Positions 33,941 through 44,718 are shown, counted from the first letter of the stretch. The stretch: DNA of 64,000 nucleotides from Asterias amurensis (GCF_032118995.1 NC_092668.1:10023501-10087500), one strand, 5' to 3'. Numbers and translations: made by a program. Notes: generated by a model not told the origin, from the sequence alone.

Positions 33941-34303
33941 TAATTACTAAAAAAACTTATTATCATACAACCTTTCTTGGTAACGAGTAATGGGGAGAGG
34001 TTGATAGTATAAAACATTGCGAGAAACGGCTACCTCTGAAGTGCCATAATTTTCAAGAAAGAAGTAATTTTCCAAGAATTTGATTTCGAGACCTCAGATT
34101 TAGAACTTGAGGTTTCGAAATCAACCATCTTAATGCACACAACTTCGTGTGACAAGGGTGTTTTTTACTTTCATTGTATCTCGCAACTTCGATGACCGAT
34201 TGAGCTCAAATTTTCACAGGTTTGTTATTTTATGCACATGTTGAGATACACCAACTGTGAATGCTAGTCTTTGACAATTACCAATAGTGTCCACTGCCTC
34301 TAA
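33941..34303 (+). mobile_element. MITE family A copy 8b
   Basis: Starts inside the left end (TAATTACTAAA) and runs complete to ACCAATAGTGTCCACTGCCT. Directly joined head-to-head to copy 8a. Confidence 0.8.
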
Positions 34304-35182
34304 GTTGCTGTCATCATTCTCAATAAAGAATGCAGAAAACAATAAATGCAGGTTCACATAACAGTAACATAGAAATTCAGTTTTGACCTTCAAGCCTCGC
34401 TATGTGTCATGGATTTCAATAGGGTAGGAACCTTCGTACCTGCAGAGAGAGTTCAATAATCAAAGTAAATGGTGTGCAACAACAAAATGCATTCATGGTG
34501 TATAAACTGAGTGTCTCGGGGCCATGCATTAGAAGCTTGTCCTCTCTTTATCCTACTTTTACAATGTGCACTCCATTATTTGTTAACCCTGCAATAAATT
34601 ACTATATCTCACCTTTGAAACACATAGCCTTTTAGTCAACAAGTCTTAAAATATATCACAAATGTTGTTTAAAGGGACAGTTTGCCATTGGTTTTTGGTA
34701 AAGCTAATTAATTCCCATCTCTAGTTTTCAGTAAAACAGTCCACAACCAACTTGTAAAAAATGCCTCTTTAAATGCTAGGTAGACTGATTGAAGGAAATC
34801 AATAAACAACTGCTATTGTAAGGAACTTTCATCACCATTTTCACAAAGAACCAAGTCAAAAATGGTGATTCGGATTTACATTTTACACTATGCTTTTAAA
34901 ACCACAAATCTGCCTCCAAAGCCATGGTTTGCAGTTTAAAAACCTGTCATATGATTCTGTAAAAGTGTAACCTCTTTATGATGAAATGATTTATTTCCAA
35001 ACAGCCTATTGGATCATAGCCATTAGTAACTATTAGCCAGATACCTCAAAAGTGAGATGACCATCTGATTGTTTTACATAGGAGGGATATGCACATTTTA
35101 TGTAAGTGGTTCTTCAGAAAACCTCAAAACAATTTGCCCTACATCTTCGCTCTTCTTTTCCAATGTATTGCAATCATTTAAG
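34304..35182. other. non-coding, no gene seen
   Basis: AT-rich spacer, no exon or known repeat recognised. Confidence 0.4.
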
Positions 35183-35352
35183 TGATGTTGAATTTGCATC
35201 TGAGATAAAGAATATTCGTTTTGGTTTTACCCTTACACCGATATGTGGTAGCACTGTATACTTGGTACTTTCCCGGGCCTGCGGGTGGGATTCGAACCCA
35301 AGACTTTGCAATTCTAATTTGTGTCTTACCAACTTGACCACCGAGATTGCCT
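35183..35352 (-). mobile_element. tRNA-derived SINE S1, copy 2, with intact tRNA-like head
   Basis: On the - strand it begins AGGCAATCTCGGTGGTCAAG then TTGGTAAGACAC (A-box-like). GGGTTCGAATCCCACC (B-box-like) follows, then the S1 body and the tail ending in GATGCAAATTCAACATC. This copy shows that the family derives from a tRNA head. The RNA would not fold as a working tRNA. Confidence 0.8.
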
Positions 35353-36950
35353 AAGATGTGTTTTAGTACAATCATCTTTGGGGGCGTGACTTTTTTGTGA
35401 AAACACAAAATGCAATGATTGGCATAGCCCCTTACCGTAGTAGCATTAAGTGTCATTTTAAGATAAGTGGCTCCTCGTGAAAACAATGATAACATGAGCA
35501 TATTCATATAAGGCTCATCTCTATTGTAAAAATCGAAAGAAGCAAGAATGATTTGTGGGGCTCTCGTGCCATTTTGTTGACTTTAGTAGTACTTCAGAGG
35601 GAAATATCTCTCTAGTGGATCTCTACGGGTATGAGGATGACCTTTTGTAACCAGTGAGCTTTTAAAACTGACACTATTATCATTAAATTACCTATCCAAC
35701 CATGTACTTTGTGTCTTTTCTTTACAAACTTTCAAGCGGTCGCTCTGAAGTAGGTCGGTTTGTTGCACATATGGATTGGTAATCACAAACTTTTTTTTTT
35801 TTTTCGCTGATAAGCTTGTTACGATTCTTTGAGTCATTTTTGACTGGTCTTTGATAACCAGGGTTTGCATTGCTCAAGCAATATAGGCAGTATAGAAAGA
35901 AATCTAAATACTAAAGAATTTCGGTGAGGTCTTTTTACACCCATGCATCAGTTGCTAAACTCGCTTAATGAGAAAGACTTATGGTGGTACTATAGTAGTG
36001 TCCAGTGGGTTTCCTTTGAGTATAATACCAGGCCAATAATCTGGTCGGATAATCCATGGATAATCCTAAATCTGGTCAATAGAGTTTGCTTTGTAATCCT
36101 TCAATCAGGAAGTTGAGAAGAGTTCCCCTGTGGGCAGTAGGAGCAAATTACTCGCAGTATTCTTGGCAATTATCGTTATTTTTTGCACTGAGCACAAAGG
36201 GTTTGTTGAAAAATAAACACAAATTGACATCCTGGGAGAAAAAAAACCTTGAAGTTCACATAGGCCTATTGATTCCTCTCCATCCAACAAGAAAGGACTA
36301 AGAAAAATAGTCAACAGCTCCAACACAAATTTCATCACAATCCTTCAACAATAAAAATACATCAACATAACAACACACAAACAAGTGTCTAAATAATGAA
36401 CAAAGCATCCCCCCCAAAAAAAAAAAAAAAAAAAAAACCGAAATACCATGATAATATAGAATAAACAAAGCAAATAAATAAATAAGTTATACAAAAGAAA
36501 TACAAGGGGATGTGTGTATTGAACGTACAATAAATTCAGATAGGTTGTACACAACTGGGAAATTGAATGGAATTCGTAATAGAAATGCATTCGCAATTAA
36601 AAAAACAAGACTTATTTATTTATTATATAGATCCTGGAGAAATATGACAAGGTTGGCATAACACCCTGGGGCTACAGAAAGCTTGCGTCACTCAACTCAC
36701 CTTGTCTAAACCTCATTAAGATTAGCACCTGTTTTCGAATTGAGGATTGTTAATTAGCAAAACAACAATTATAAGTTGCAACTTGAAAGCTCAGGCATTA
36801 TACCAGCGCTTATCCTACAGTGAAAAATTTTCAGTTGACACCAAAAGTTTAGGAAAACCATCTTTGCACTATCTAGACAATTTCCAGGAAGTAAAACCCA
36901 AAGAAATTCCTGGTGAATTTTAACCCCCTTAATTATAGCCTGCCAATTGT
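35353..36950. other. non-coding, no gene seen
   Basis: Contains A/T homopolymers (35790-35803, 36418-36437) and an AAAT/AAATAAG run near 36470-36485. No exon recognised. Confidence 0.4.
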
Positions 36951-36954
36951 TTGG

Positions 36955-37410
36955 TTGATGTGGTTTTTCTGGGGAAAATGTTACACTCTGGTATGCTAAC
37001 CACAAGGTTGGCTTTACCCTACTCTCAGCGGGTAGCTTTTTCCTGGGAAATGGTTCTTCCCAGGAGTTTGATGTAATTTTTCTTGGAAGAATGCTAACCA
37101 CAAGGTCATTTGGCTCAACCCTTCTCCCAATCCCAATAGGATCGACTTCCTGGGAAATGGTTTTTCCCAGGAGTTTGCTGGGGTTGGCATCTCAAGTGTG
37201 AACAGTGTCAACTCCCGGAAAATTCGTTGGATGTGATTTTTCTGGAAAAAATTTACACTCTGGTATGCTAATTAACCACAAGGTTATTATGGCCCAACCC
37301 TAATCACAAGCAAGGGTCTATTTCCTGGGAAATGGTTTTTCCATGGTTTTTCCCAAGGAGTTTGCTAGGTTTGGCATTTCAATCACGGTGAACAGATCAA
37401 CTTCCAAGGG
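36955..37410. repeat. degenerate tandem repeat with TTCCTGGGAAATGG blocks
   Basis: A block CCTGGGAAATGGTT-TTCCCAGGAGTTTG occurs near 37043, 37150 and 37330. GCTAACCACAAGGT occurs near 36995, 37090 and 37270, and GATGTGRTTTTTCTGG near 36957 and 37230. The unit is roughly 100-185 bp and irregular. The core CTGGGAAA...TTTCCCAG is itself an inverted repeat. Confidence 0.65.
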
Positions 37411-37524
37411 AAAATTTGTCTGGTGTGAACATCAGGGCTTTAGTAGACCCCACAAAAGTCGCAGTTAAGTTGATGCCTCTATAAAATAAGCAATATATTT
37501 CTTCTTTATTTAAAACAGTTTTTA

Positions 37525-37743
37525 ATAATGTTAAATTTGCATCGGGATAAAAAATAAATTTGTTGGTTTTTACCCTTACACCAATGTGTGTTAGCACTGT
37601 ATATTCACTGCTCTAGAATTGCAAGGGTCGTGGGTTCGAATCCCACCCGAGTAACATGCCTGTGATATTTTTTCACAGGACTCAGGAAAGTACTGAGTAT
37701 ACAGTGCTAACACACATTGGTGTATTGGTAAAAACCAAAATTA
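37525..37743. mobile_element. two SINE S1 bodies fused in opposite orientation
   Basis: A reversed S1 tail (AATGTTAAATTTGCATCGGG, TTACACCAATGTGTGTTAGC) runs to about 37615. It then meets a forward copy with GGGTTCGAATCCCACCCGAG, CCTGTGATATTTTTTCACAG and the tail GGTAAAAACCAAAATTAAT. Confidence 0.7.
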
Positions 37744-38602
37744 ATAAAACAGTTTTTCATTGTTTTCAAAACAAAACTGTAACTTGAGCAAATCTTGCTG
37801 GATGATAATCTGATTACGATAGTCTGCATTGCAAATAGGTCTCTCAAGTCTCAATGCATTGTTGTGCACAAGCACTTGAGGGTCTGTACAAAAAAATAAA
37901 ATTCTTGCAGAGTTTCCATGCGAATAATTATGGCCCAAGTGTCTCTGGATTGAAATTAAATTAATTTTCCAGTAGTCCACTCAATGAAAAATATTGTTCT
38001 TTATTGCTGTTCCATTTACTGGGGTTTGCAGTGGTAAAAACCATGCATTAACTGAACCATTTCATCAGAAATCTACCCTCACCCACAACAATCATACCAA
38101 AATTAGCAAGTACGAACTCAACCAAGAATCAAACTTTAATTGCCGATAATTTTTTGCGACGCCATGCGCAAAATAATCTCTTGACATAAATTGATTGATA
38201 ATGGCCGCAGCTAAAACTAAAATTCATTTTGACTCCAAAGCCATCCCCCGACCGAGTTGCCGGTCACGCACTATGCATTAGCTTTTAAACAATTCGCTTT
38301 ACAAGCCTTAGTATTCTCAATGCTCAATTGATTTCTTTCACATTCATGTCGACGTCGGCACTGAGTCAATTAGTGAGGTGCAGGGCCGGAACCATCTGTC
38401 AAGTTTTTCTCCTTTGATGAAATCTATAGCAAGGTTATTTGAGTCTATATGAAAAATGGCACCCTGACTCTGCGTTTGACAGGGGTTTGGATCAGGAGTT
38501 TTAACATTAACATAGAAATAATACTATCAAGGGATACACCATTTTATTTAGGGATCACTTGGCTCAGTCACTGGGTGAAATAATGATGCTGTTCAGATTT
38601 AT
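37744..38602. other. non-coding, no gene seen
   Basis: No exon or known repeat recognised. A short CpG-bearing patch near 38150-38400 has no open frame of note. Confidence 0.4.
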
Positions 38603-38976
38603 TTAAAGCCATTGGACCCTTTCGGTACAGAAAACCAAAAAAAAGTTCACAGATTTACAAATAATTTACAGGGTTTACAGAAGGTAATGGTGAAAGACTT
38701 CTCTTGAAATATTAGTCCATGAAATGCTTTACTTTTTGAGAAAACGGTAAAACAATATAAATTCTCGTTAACGAGAATTACGGATTTGTTATAAACACAT
38801 GTCATGACACGGCGAAACGCGCGAAAACAGGAGTGGGTTTTCCCGTTATTTTCTCCCGACTCCGATGTCCGATTGAGCCTAAATTTCCACAGGATTGTTA
38901 TTTTATATATAAGTTGTGATACACGAAGTGTGGGACTTGGTCAATACTGTTTACCGAAAGTGTATAATGGCTTTAA
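38603..38976 (+). mobile_element. MITE family B copy 2, full length
   Basis: TTAAAGCCATTGGACCCTTT at the left and AAGTGTATAATGGCTTTAA at the right, flanked by TTAA. Interior: ACAGGGTTTACAGAAGGTAA, ATTCTCGTTAACGAGAAT (a perfect palindrome), CACGGCGAAACGCG, and a segment CCGATTGAGCCTAAATTTC that is also in family A. Confidence 0.85.
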
Positions 38977-39589
38977 ACAAGTTTATCGAAGTACAAGAAC
39001 AATAAACATATCTCAAAATTATAAGGGGAGTTCTTAAGACTGGATGGGGACTACTCCACAAGGAACTTTGTGTATAAAGTATATGTGCATGGACAAAGGA
39101 AAGAACAAAAGAATACTCCACAAGGATGCATTTTTACGAAATGTGAGTTTTGTTTTATATCCATTAAATTGTACAACAACAAACAGTACAATGGCTTGAG
39201 GCATTTCACTCCTCCACAATCTTTACATAATAACTTTCAAGTTGTTAATTTTAATAATAACATGTCATGGAGAGACAGTTTGATGTATTTTTCTCTTTTT
39301 TGTTTGTCAAAATGTCACATTTCCTGATTGCTTTTCCATCAAACCATCCCTCAGGAATTGCCTAGCCATGTCATTTTCAATGAAATGGCTAACGAGCTCC
39401 TTTGTTCGCGGAGCAACACACACAAAAACTCATGTAATTGCATCCCACAGGAATAACTTACGTCTATGAAATCCACTTAAGTTATGCACATGTTTGATAT
39501 GGAATAAATTCATCAGCGTTTATAAGTCAAGAATATCTTTCACTAACTCTCATCTGTGTCTTTTATGAACCAACTCTCTAAAATAGATG
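38977..39589. other. non-coding, no gene seen
   Basis: No supported gene. Overlapping open frames on both strands (39034-39327) have no motif. Confidence 0.4.
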
Positions 39590-39976
39590 TTAAAGGCAGT
39601 GGATACTGTTGGTAATTACTAAAAAATAATGATTAGCATAAAACCTTACTTGGTAACGAGTAATGGAGAGCTGTTGATAGTATAAAACATTGTGAGAAAC
39701 GGCTCCCTCTGAAGTGACATAGTTTTTGAGAAAGAAGTAATTTTCCAGAAAATTGATTTCAGGACCTCAGAATTTTAATTTGAGGTCTTAAAATCAAGCA
39801 TCTGAAAGCACACAACTTCGTGTGACAAGGGTGTTTTTTCTTTCATTATTACTCGCAACTTCAACGACCAATATTGAGCTCAAATTTTCATAGGTTTATT
39901 ATTTTATGCATATGTTAAGATACACCATGTGAGCAGACTAGTCTTTGACAATTACCAATAGTGTCCACTGTCTTTA
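39590..39976 (+). mobile_element. MITE family A copy 9, full length
   Basis: TTAAAGGCAGTGGATACTGT at the left, ACCAATAGTGTCCACTGTCT-TTAA at the right. All internal blocks are present, with arms CAGGACCTCAGAATTTT/AATTTGAGGTCTTAAAATC. Confidence 0.85.
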
Positions 39977-40066
39977 AATTTGCATCGGGATAAAGAATAT
40001 ATATTTTATTTTTTACCCATACACAGATGTGTGTTAGCACTGTATCTTTCCTGAGTCCTGTGAAAA
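39974..40066 (-). mobile_element. tRNA-derived SINE S1, copy 4, truncated
   Basis: AAATTTGCATCGGGATAAAG, GATGTGTGTTAGCACTGTAT and CCTGAGTCCTGTGAAAAAC are present; the head is missing. It directly abuts the end of MITE A copy 9. Confidence 0.65.
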
Positions 40067-40300
40067 ACCAACTCTCCTGAATAGCGTCTTTAGAGCTTCA
40101 TCACTTGCAATTAAGTCCTCAGCATCTGACCTGAGAGTCTGAGACTGACTTAGGATCTTATGTGAAGACAAGATGAGGAGCTGACATTACAGAGGATCAG
40201 GGTGCAGGATAAAAGATCCAAAGATCCTCAAAATGGTTGAAGAGTCGTAGGGTTCACTAAAGGAGGGAATTTCACATATCATTATCAAGCTAATTTGCTC

Positions 40301-40678
40301 AAAGCCATTGGACCCTTTCGGTACAGAAAAAAAACAATAAAAGTTCACAGATTTACAAATAATTTACAGGGTTTACAGAAGGTAATGGTGAAAGACTTCT
40401 CTTGAAATATTAGTCCATGAAATGCTTTACTTTTTGAGAAAACGGTAAAAACAATATAAATTCGTTAGCGAGAATTACGGATTTATTTTTAACACATGTC
40501 ATGACACGGCGAAACGCGCGGAAACAAGAGTGGGTTTTCCCGTTATTTTCTCCCGACTCCGATGACCGATTGAGCCTAAATTTTCACAGGTTTGTTGTTT
40601 TATAGATAAGTTGTGATACACGAAGTGTGGGACTTGGACAATACTGTTTACCGAAAGTGGACATGTATAATGGCTTAA
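40301..40678 (+). mobile_element. MITE family B copy 3, full length
   Basis: AAAGCCATTGGACCCTTTCG to AAGTGGACATGTATAATGGC-TTAA. Close to copy 2 throughout, including CACGGCGAAACGCGCGGAAA. Confidence 0.85.
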
Positions 40679-40729
40679 ACCAACCACAGCAATAAAAAAA
40701 TTATTTTTTAAATTATTTTAAAATTAATT

Positions 40730-40845
40730 GTGTGTGTTAGCACTGTATACTCAGTACTTACCCGAATTCTGTGAAAAAAAAAATCACAGGCACATGACTC
40801 GGGTGGGACTCGAACCCCTGACCTTGTTGATTCTAGAGCAGTGTC
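40730..40845 (-). mobile_element. tRNA-derived SINE S1, copy 5
   Basis: GTGTGTTAGCACTGTATACT, then AATCACAGGCACATGACTCG and GGGTGGGACTCGAACCCC (B-box-like on the - strand). Tail and A-box end are missing. Confidence 0.65.
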
Positions 40846-40965
40846 ATACCACAGCATTTATATGCTCCAATGCTTTTCAAAAAACACACAAACAAACCCA
40901 TATCAAGTCAGTTCCATTCCTGTTACCACAGAACCAGCCAATAAACATGTATGGGACCTAATAAA

Positions 40966-41129
40966 CCTTTACATAACTTGTCAAAACGAATAAAAAACAG
41001 CCATGTACAATTTGGTTATTTTCATCAAAAGCCGGACTTCTCAACTATACCTTTACATAAATTGTCGAAATGAATAAAAAACAGCCGTGCACAATTTGGT
41101 TATTTTCATCAAAAGCCGGTCTTCTCAAA
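40966..41129. repeat. tandem duplication, 84-bp unit, two copies
   Basis: Units starting CCTTTACATAA at 40966 and 41050 share AATAAAAAACAGCC, TTGGTTATTTTCATCAAAAG and CTTCTCAA with a few substitutions. Confidence 0.85.
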
Positions 41130-42139
41130 GTTACTCATGCATAGAATAGTTAGTCATTCAACCAACACAAAGATCTCAAAATAGATTTTATACATTGTAC
41201 ACATTCATACAGTGAACTAGTAATAGCTATAAGGTGTGTCATTCCACCATAGTACAACAGATTGTTGACTGAATATCCTCTCGCAACATTCAACGTTTGA
41301 TTCGATGTGTTCAAGCCATTGCGTTTCTTTCTCACAACTCAAGTAAGTTGAATATTTACCATGGTAGGCCTACATATAGTGTCAAAGGAAACCAGAGTAG
41401 GATCTGTTGAGATATTTTTAGGAATAATGTATTTGTTTTAGAGACACATTTAGAACAGATAGGACAAGTACTCTTTACTATAAATGAATTTAAGGAACAA
41501 CAAACAGCTAATAACCTAGCCAAATGTTATCGTTCATATGATAATACAAGTTTTCATAAAAGGCAGGTCCTTCAGACTACTTTTTCTTCACGCAACAGTC
41601 CACGACAGTTTAATAAGCTGCCCACTCCAGCCTACAAATTAAACACATTTTAATGATTTGGCGTGCCTTTGAGATGATTGACAGAAAGAGCAATAATTTA
41701 TGATGTTTCAATGCAGTGGCTCCATCAGGGGATAGAAGATTATGCCCTTAATCATTTTCCTTCAAATGCAAACTTGTTCAGTGACGAGGTATTGACTTTA
41801 AAAAGAGTGCTTTTTAAGAGTTATTTTTATAGAAAATTTCAAACAAGATTAATACTAGTAAACACGTATTGTTGTATTTAGAAGAAATCCTACACTACTC
41901 ATTTACTTTTATTCAAATTTCCAGATTACGAAACATCCCACTGCCTGAAAAAGCCCTATCCATTGAATAATGCATCTACAAAGCTAGCAATTCAGAACAG
42001 GTTTCCCTTTTCCATATGTATTTAGGTAGATGTTCAAATAAGGTAATAAACTAAATTAAACTACCATTTATTCAACTGCTATATCACGCACTCATAGAAT
42101 CCAGTTTAGACAACTGGGTTAAGAGGAGCAATTTTCGAT
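41130..42139. other. non-coding, no gene seen
   Basis: AT-rich with no recognised exon. The frame 41678-41881 (+) has some protein-like composition but no domain, splice site or ATG context that would support it. Confidence 0.4.
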
Positions 42140-42390
42140 TGTAGGGTGTCAGGGCTGAGCGGGAAGAGTGACGAACCCAAGCTCTGGTGTTTCTATTCAG
42201 CAGAGTGTGGGTTTGAATCCCGGTCAAGACACTTGTGTCCCTGAGCAAGACAATTTACTATAATTGCTTCTCACCCAGGGGTAAATGGGTACCTGATAGG
42301 GCAGAGAAGTATCTTGTGATTGCTTTAGCCAAGTAGGGCATATTATTTGTTGCACAGGTTGTACAAGGGAGCTGAGATGGTTTAAGGAAT
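42140..42390 (+). mobile_element. tRNA-derived SINE S2
   Basis: GTGTGGGTTTGAATCCCGGT (B-box-like) is followed by CAAGACACTTGTGTCCCTGA, GCAAGACAATTTACTATAAT and CACCCAGGGGTAAATGGGTA. The head has AGCGGGAAGAGTGACG in A-box position. Related pieces lie at 47930-48130, 52225-52350, 57060-57330 and 59690-59770. Confidence 0.7.
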
Positions 42391-42394
42391 GAAT

Positions 42395-42580
42395 GAATGG
42401 TTATGAATGGTTGGCATGGTTGGCTTGTGTGTAAAGCACTCGCCAAGGTGACCCTGGTTCGATTCCCGGCCAGGGCCATATGTGAGTTGGGTTGTGTGTT
42501 GTTGGTTCTCTGCTTTGCCACGAGGGTTTTCCAGACCATCCGGTTTTCGTCCCTCGTGAAAAAAATCAAACACTTTTGAT
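42395..42580 (+). mobile_element. tRNA-derived SINE S3, forward copy
   Basis: The tRNA-like head GGTTGGCTTGTGTGTAAAGC, then ACTCGCCAAGGTGACC and GGTTCGATTCCCGGCC, has clear A- and B-box spacing. A non-tRNA body with CACGAGGGTTTTCCAGACC follows. Confidence 0.75.
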
Positions 42581-42689
42581 CTTTGGCTGTGCTATGTGGT
42601 CATAATGGGTTGATGTGGCTGACAGCCAAAGGTGCCCTTGCATGCCTGCTTCTCGAACACGTTGTAGCTGCTTCCTTCACAATTCAGCT

Positions 42690-42776
42690 CATAATGGCCC
42701 TGGTCGGGAATCGAACCGGGGTCACCTTGGAGAGAGGCGAGCGCGCTATGCACAAGCAAACAATGGCCTGTCTCCA
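42690..42776 (-). mobile_element. tRNA-derived SINE S3, inverted copy
   Basis: TGGCCCTGGTCGGGAATCGA, ACCGGGGTCACCTTGG and GAGCGCGCTATGCACAAGC are the reverse complement of the S3 head. With the copy at 42395-42580 it forms a long inverted pair ending in (TTA)n. Confidence 0.75.
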
Positions 42777-42924
42777 AATTATTATTATTATATTAAATAT
42801 GATTATGTTTTTTAAAGCAATTTAGTGCGCCACTCCAGAATGTGGTTTGAACCCACACTCTGAACTTGAGTCTGACCCTAGATCGCCAGGAAAGTTCACA
42901 TATTGTTTTTCCTTTAATTTCCAG

Positions 42925-43182
42925 GTAAACAGTTTAAGCTCAATCACAAATCAAACAAGGTGGCTGGAAGAATCACAGCTGAATCAGCCTTACTCATGAT
43001 CAGCCAGAGACATCAGGACCACTTCAAGGAGCCCAAAAGGCTGGAGTGCATGTTCTCACTCATTTTGTCTGGAATGCCTTCAACATTTTGCAGACAATAC
43101 CCACATTGTCCAAAACTAATAATGCCCAGTGTGTCGTCGTGAAACTTTACTTATTGTAGGAGATCTACCAACTGACTTCAAA
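42925..43182 (+). pseudogene. decayed RING-finger segment of a TRIM gene
   Basis: After an acceptor-like TTTAATTTCCAG, the sequence encodes recognisable TRIM N-terminal pieces spread over two frames. VAGRITAESALLMISQRH (42960 on, with GTG where an ATG is expected) leads into QDHFKEPKRLECM, with the first zinc-binding Cys pair absent. A TTCT insertion at 43053-43056 shifts the frame, after which HSFCLECLQHFADNTHIVQN reads on. Two adjacent stops TAA TAA (43117-43122) follow, then CPVCRRETLL, which is in frame with the B-box ORF. A RING needs eight zinc ligands in order; at least one pair is missing and the frame is broken, so this part cannot give a RING. Confidence 0.7.
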
Positions 43183-44718
43183 ATGACTTCTATGTTGAAT
43201 GAAACAGAACAAGAGGTTCAACCACCAAGTCAGGGGTCCGTTTCTAAATGTAGCAAGCATACGAACAAGGATGTTATCATGTATTGTGACCCATGCAAAC
43301 AGTTGATATGTACATCATGCATTGCAAAGGACCACAGAAAACATCATACCACTGAGCTGAATGAGGTTTTAGACAACTGCAAGAAGAAAGCGGATGAAAT
43401 ATTAGCAGCAGTGGGACAGCATCACAATAGTTTCAAGACTGCTATAGTAGACATAGGTAGGTCTCGGGAGCTGTTAGAGGATAGCTTTAAGGCGACCAAA
43501 GCAAAGATCTCCAAGAAAGCAGTTGAGAAGATTGCCGAGGAGACTGCAAGGATCAAAGATGAAGAGAACAAATTGATGGTAGAATTAGACAGGACTTATA
43601 AAGACAAAGCCAAAGAAATGGAAACAGCACGAACCACAAATAACAATGATATGAAAAAAGCGCAGAATATGAACGTTATTGTTAATCAGAACATGTGTAT
43701 AAAATTGAACTTTTGTAAGAATCTACATCTGATAGAGAAACGTTTACAAGACCTGAAAGACTACACAGATATACACCCCAAACGAGTGCATCATGACCTG
43801 GCTTACATTGACTTTGAAGATGATCAGAAATCACTTGGGAGATTGAGAATAAAAGAAGACCAGAAACTAGAAGGAGCAACTTCTGCTTCAGCAACGCCGT
43901 GCGAACTCCAGACAAACCTGACACAGGAGACATGGAAAAAGAAAAAAGAAATAACAAGTTATAAGAACAGATACAAACAGATGAAAAACATCTGTGCATC
44001 GGAGGTTGCTTCTTACTGCAATGGTGAGGTTGTTGTCTTTGATTTAAAGGACAGAACCTTGATCAAAGTATCTGCATCTCAATCCAAGGTCACCCCAAAA
44101 GAGCTGCCAATTGAAGGTCTCATTAATCCAAGGAAAGTGCATGTGAACAAGAATGATGAGCTCATTGTTGTAGATGACACTGCAGTTAAGATCTTCAATC
44201 GAAAGTATAAGTGTCTCCATCAGTTCACTCTGGGTGGACATCCAGCCATCCAGCCATCATGTATAGCAGTAGATGACAATAATCTCATAGCAGTTGGATA
44301 TGATAGCCAGGGACAGATCTCTCTACTCAGACAAAATGGATCAATCATCGCAACACTGCCTGCTCCTGGGATTGGTAAATACTTGACTATCCACAAACAG
44401 CAACTCATCTACACCAAGAGGCAAGACAAGAAGTTAGAATCAATGGACTACAATAGTCACATTGTATTTTCAGTAGATATCAATCATAACATGTTGCCTT
44501 GTGGGTTGTGTTGTGACAAGGATGGTAGCATCTTTGTTGGTACATGTATATGGGATAAAGAACCATTATCGAGTGAGATTCAACATTACAGATCTGATGG
44601 AGTGTACATTGGATGTATCATTAAGGGGTGTGCCTATCCCTATGGTATTACAATCACACCGGCTGGTGATCTGGTTGTAGCTACTGATGAATCAGTTCAA
44701 ATCTACTGCAATGAGTAA
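43183..44718 (+). CDS. RING-less TRIM-type protein: B-box, coiled coil, NHL-like beta-propeller, 511 aa
   Basis: The first ATG is at 43183; the frame is open upstream only to the TAA pair at 43117-43122. A B-box2 zinc finger spans residues 23-58: CSKH, then C35-x2-C38, C43-x2-C46, Asp/His ligands KDHRKHH. A long Lys/Glu-rich coiled coil follows (about 60-215: ELNEVLDNCKKKADEIL onward), then a linker. From about 270 a repeat region has NHL-like blades: VASYCNGEVVVFDL, NPRKVHVNKNDELIVVDDT, PSCIAVDDNNLIAVG, PCGLCCDKDGSIFVGT and YPYGITITPAGDLVVAT. This is the layout of TRIM2/3/71-like proteins minus the RING, hence minus inferred E3 ligase activity. It is intronless, like many expanded invertebrate TRIM genes. 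It may be a working RING-less scaffold or a young pseudogene. Confidence 0.8.
   Translation: MTSMLNETEQEVQPPSQGSVSKCSKHTNKDVIMYCDPCKQLICTSCIAKDHRKHHTTELNEVLDNCKKKADEILAAVGQHHNSFKTAIVDIGRSRELLEDSFKATKAKISKKAVEKIAEETARIKDEENKLMVELDRTYKDKAKEMETARTTNNNDMKKAQNMNVIVNQNMCIKLNFCKNLHLIEKRLQDLKDYTDIHPKRVHHDLAYIDFEDDQKSLGRLRIKEDQKLEGATSASATPCELQTNLTQETWKKKKEITSYKNRYKQMKNICASEVASYCNGEVVVFDLKDRTLIKVSASQSKVTPKELPIEGLINPRKVHVNKNDELIVVDDTAVKIFNRKYKCLHQFTLGGHPAIQPSCIAVDDNNLIAVGYDSQGQISLLRQNGSIIATLPAPGIGKYLTIHKQQLIYTKRQDKKLESMDYNSHIVFSVDINHNMLPCGLCCDKDGSIFVGTCIWDKEPLSSEIQHYRSDGVYIGCIIKGCAYPYGITITPAGDLVVATDESVQIYCNE

Noticed and set aside
35280..35350. tRNA gene suggested by GGTTCGAATCCC and an A-box-like motif (also 37630, 42450, 60560)
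   Set aside because: No full cloverleaf, and the sequences continue into repeated SINE bodies with LINE-like tails.
43129..43182. TRIM start at the upstream GTG (43129)
   Set aside because: GTG is not a normal start in animals; the codons CPVCRRE are RING remnant. The first ATG, 43183, was used.
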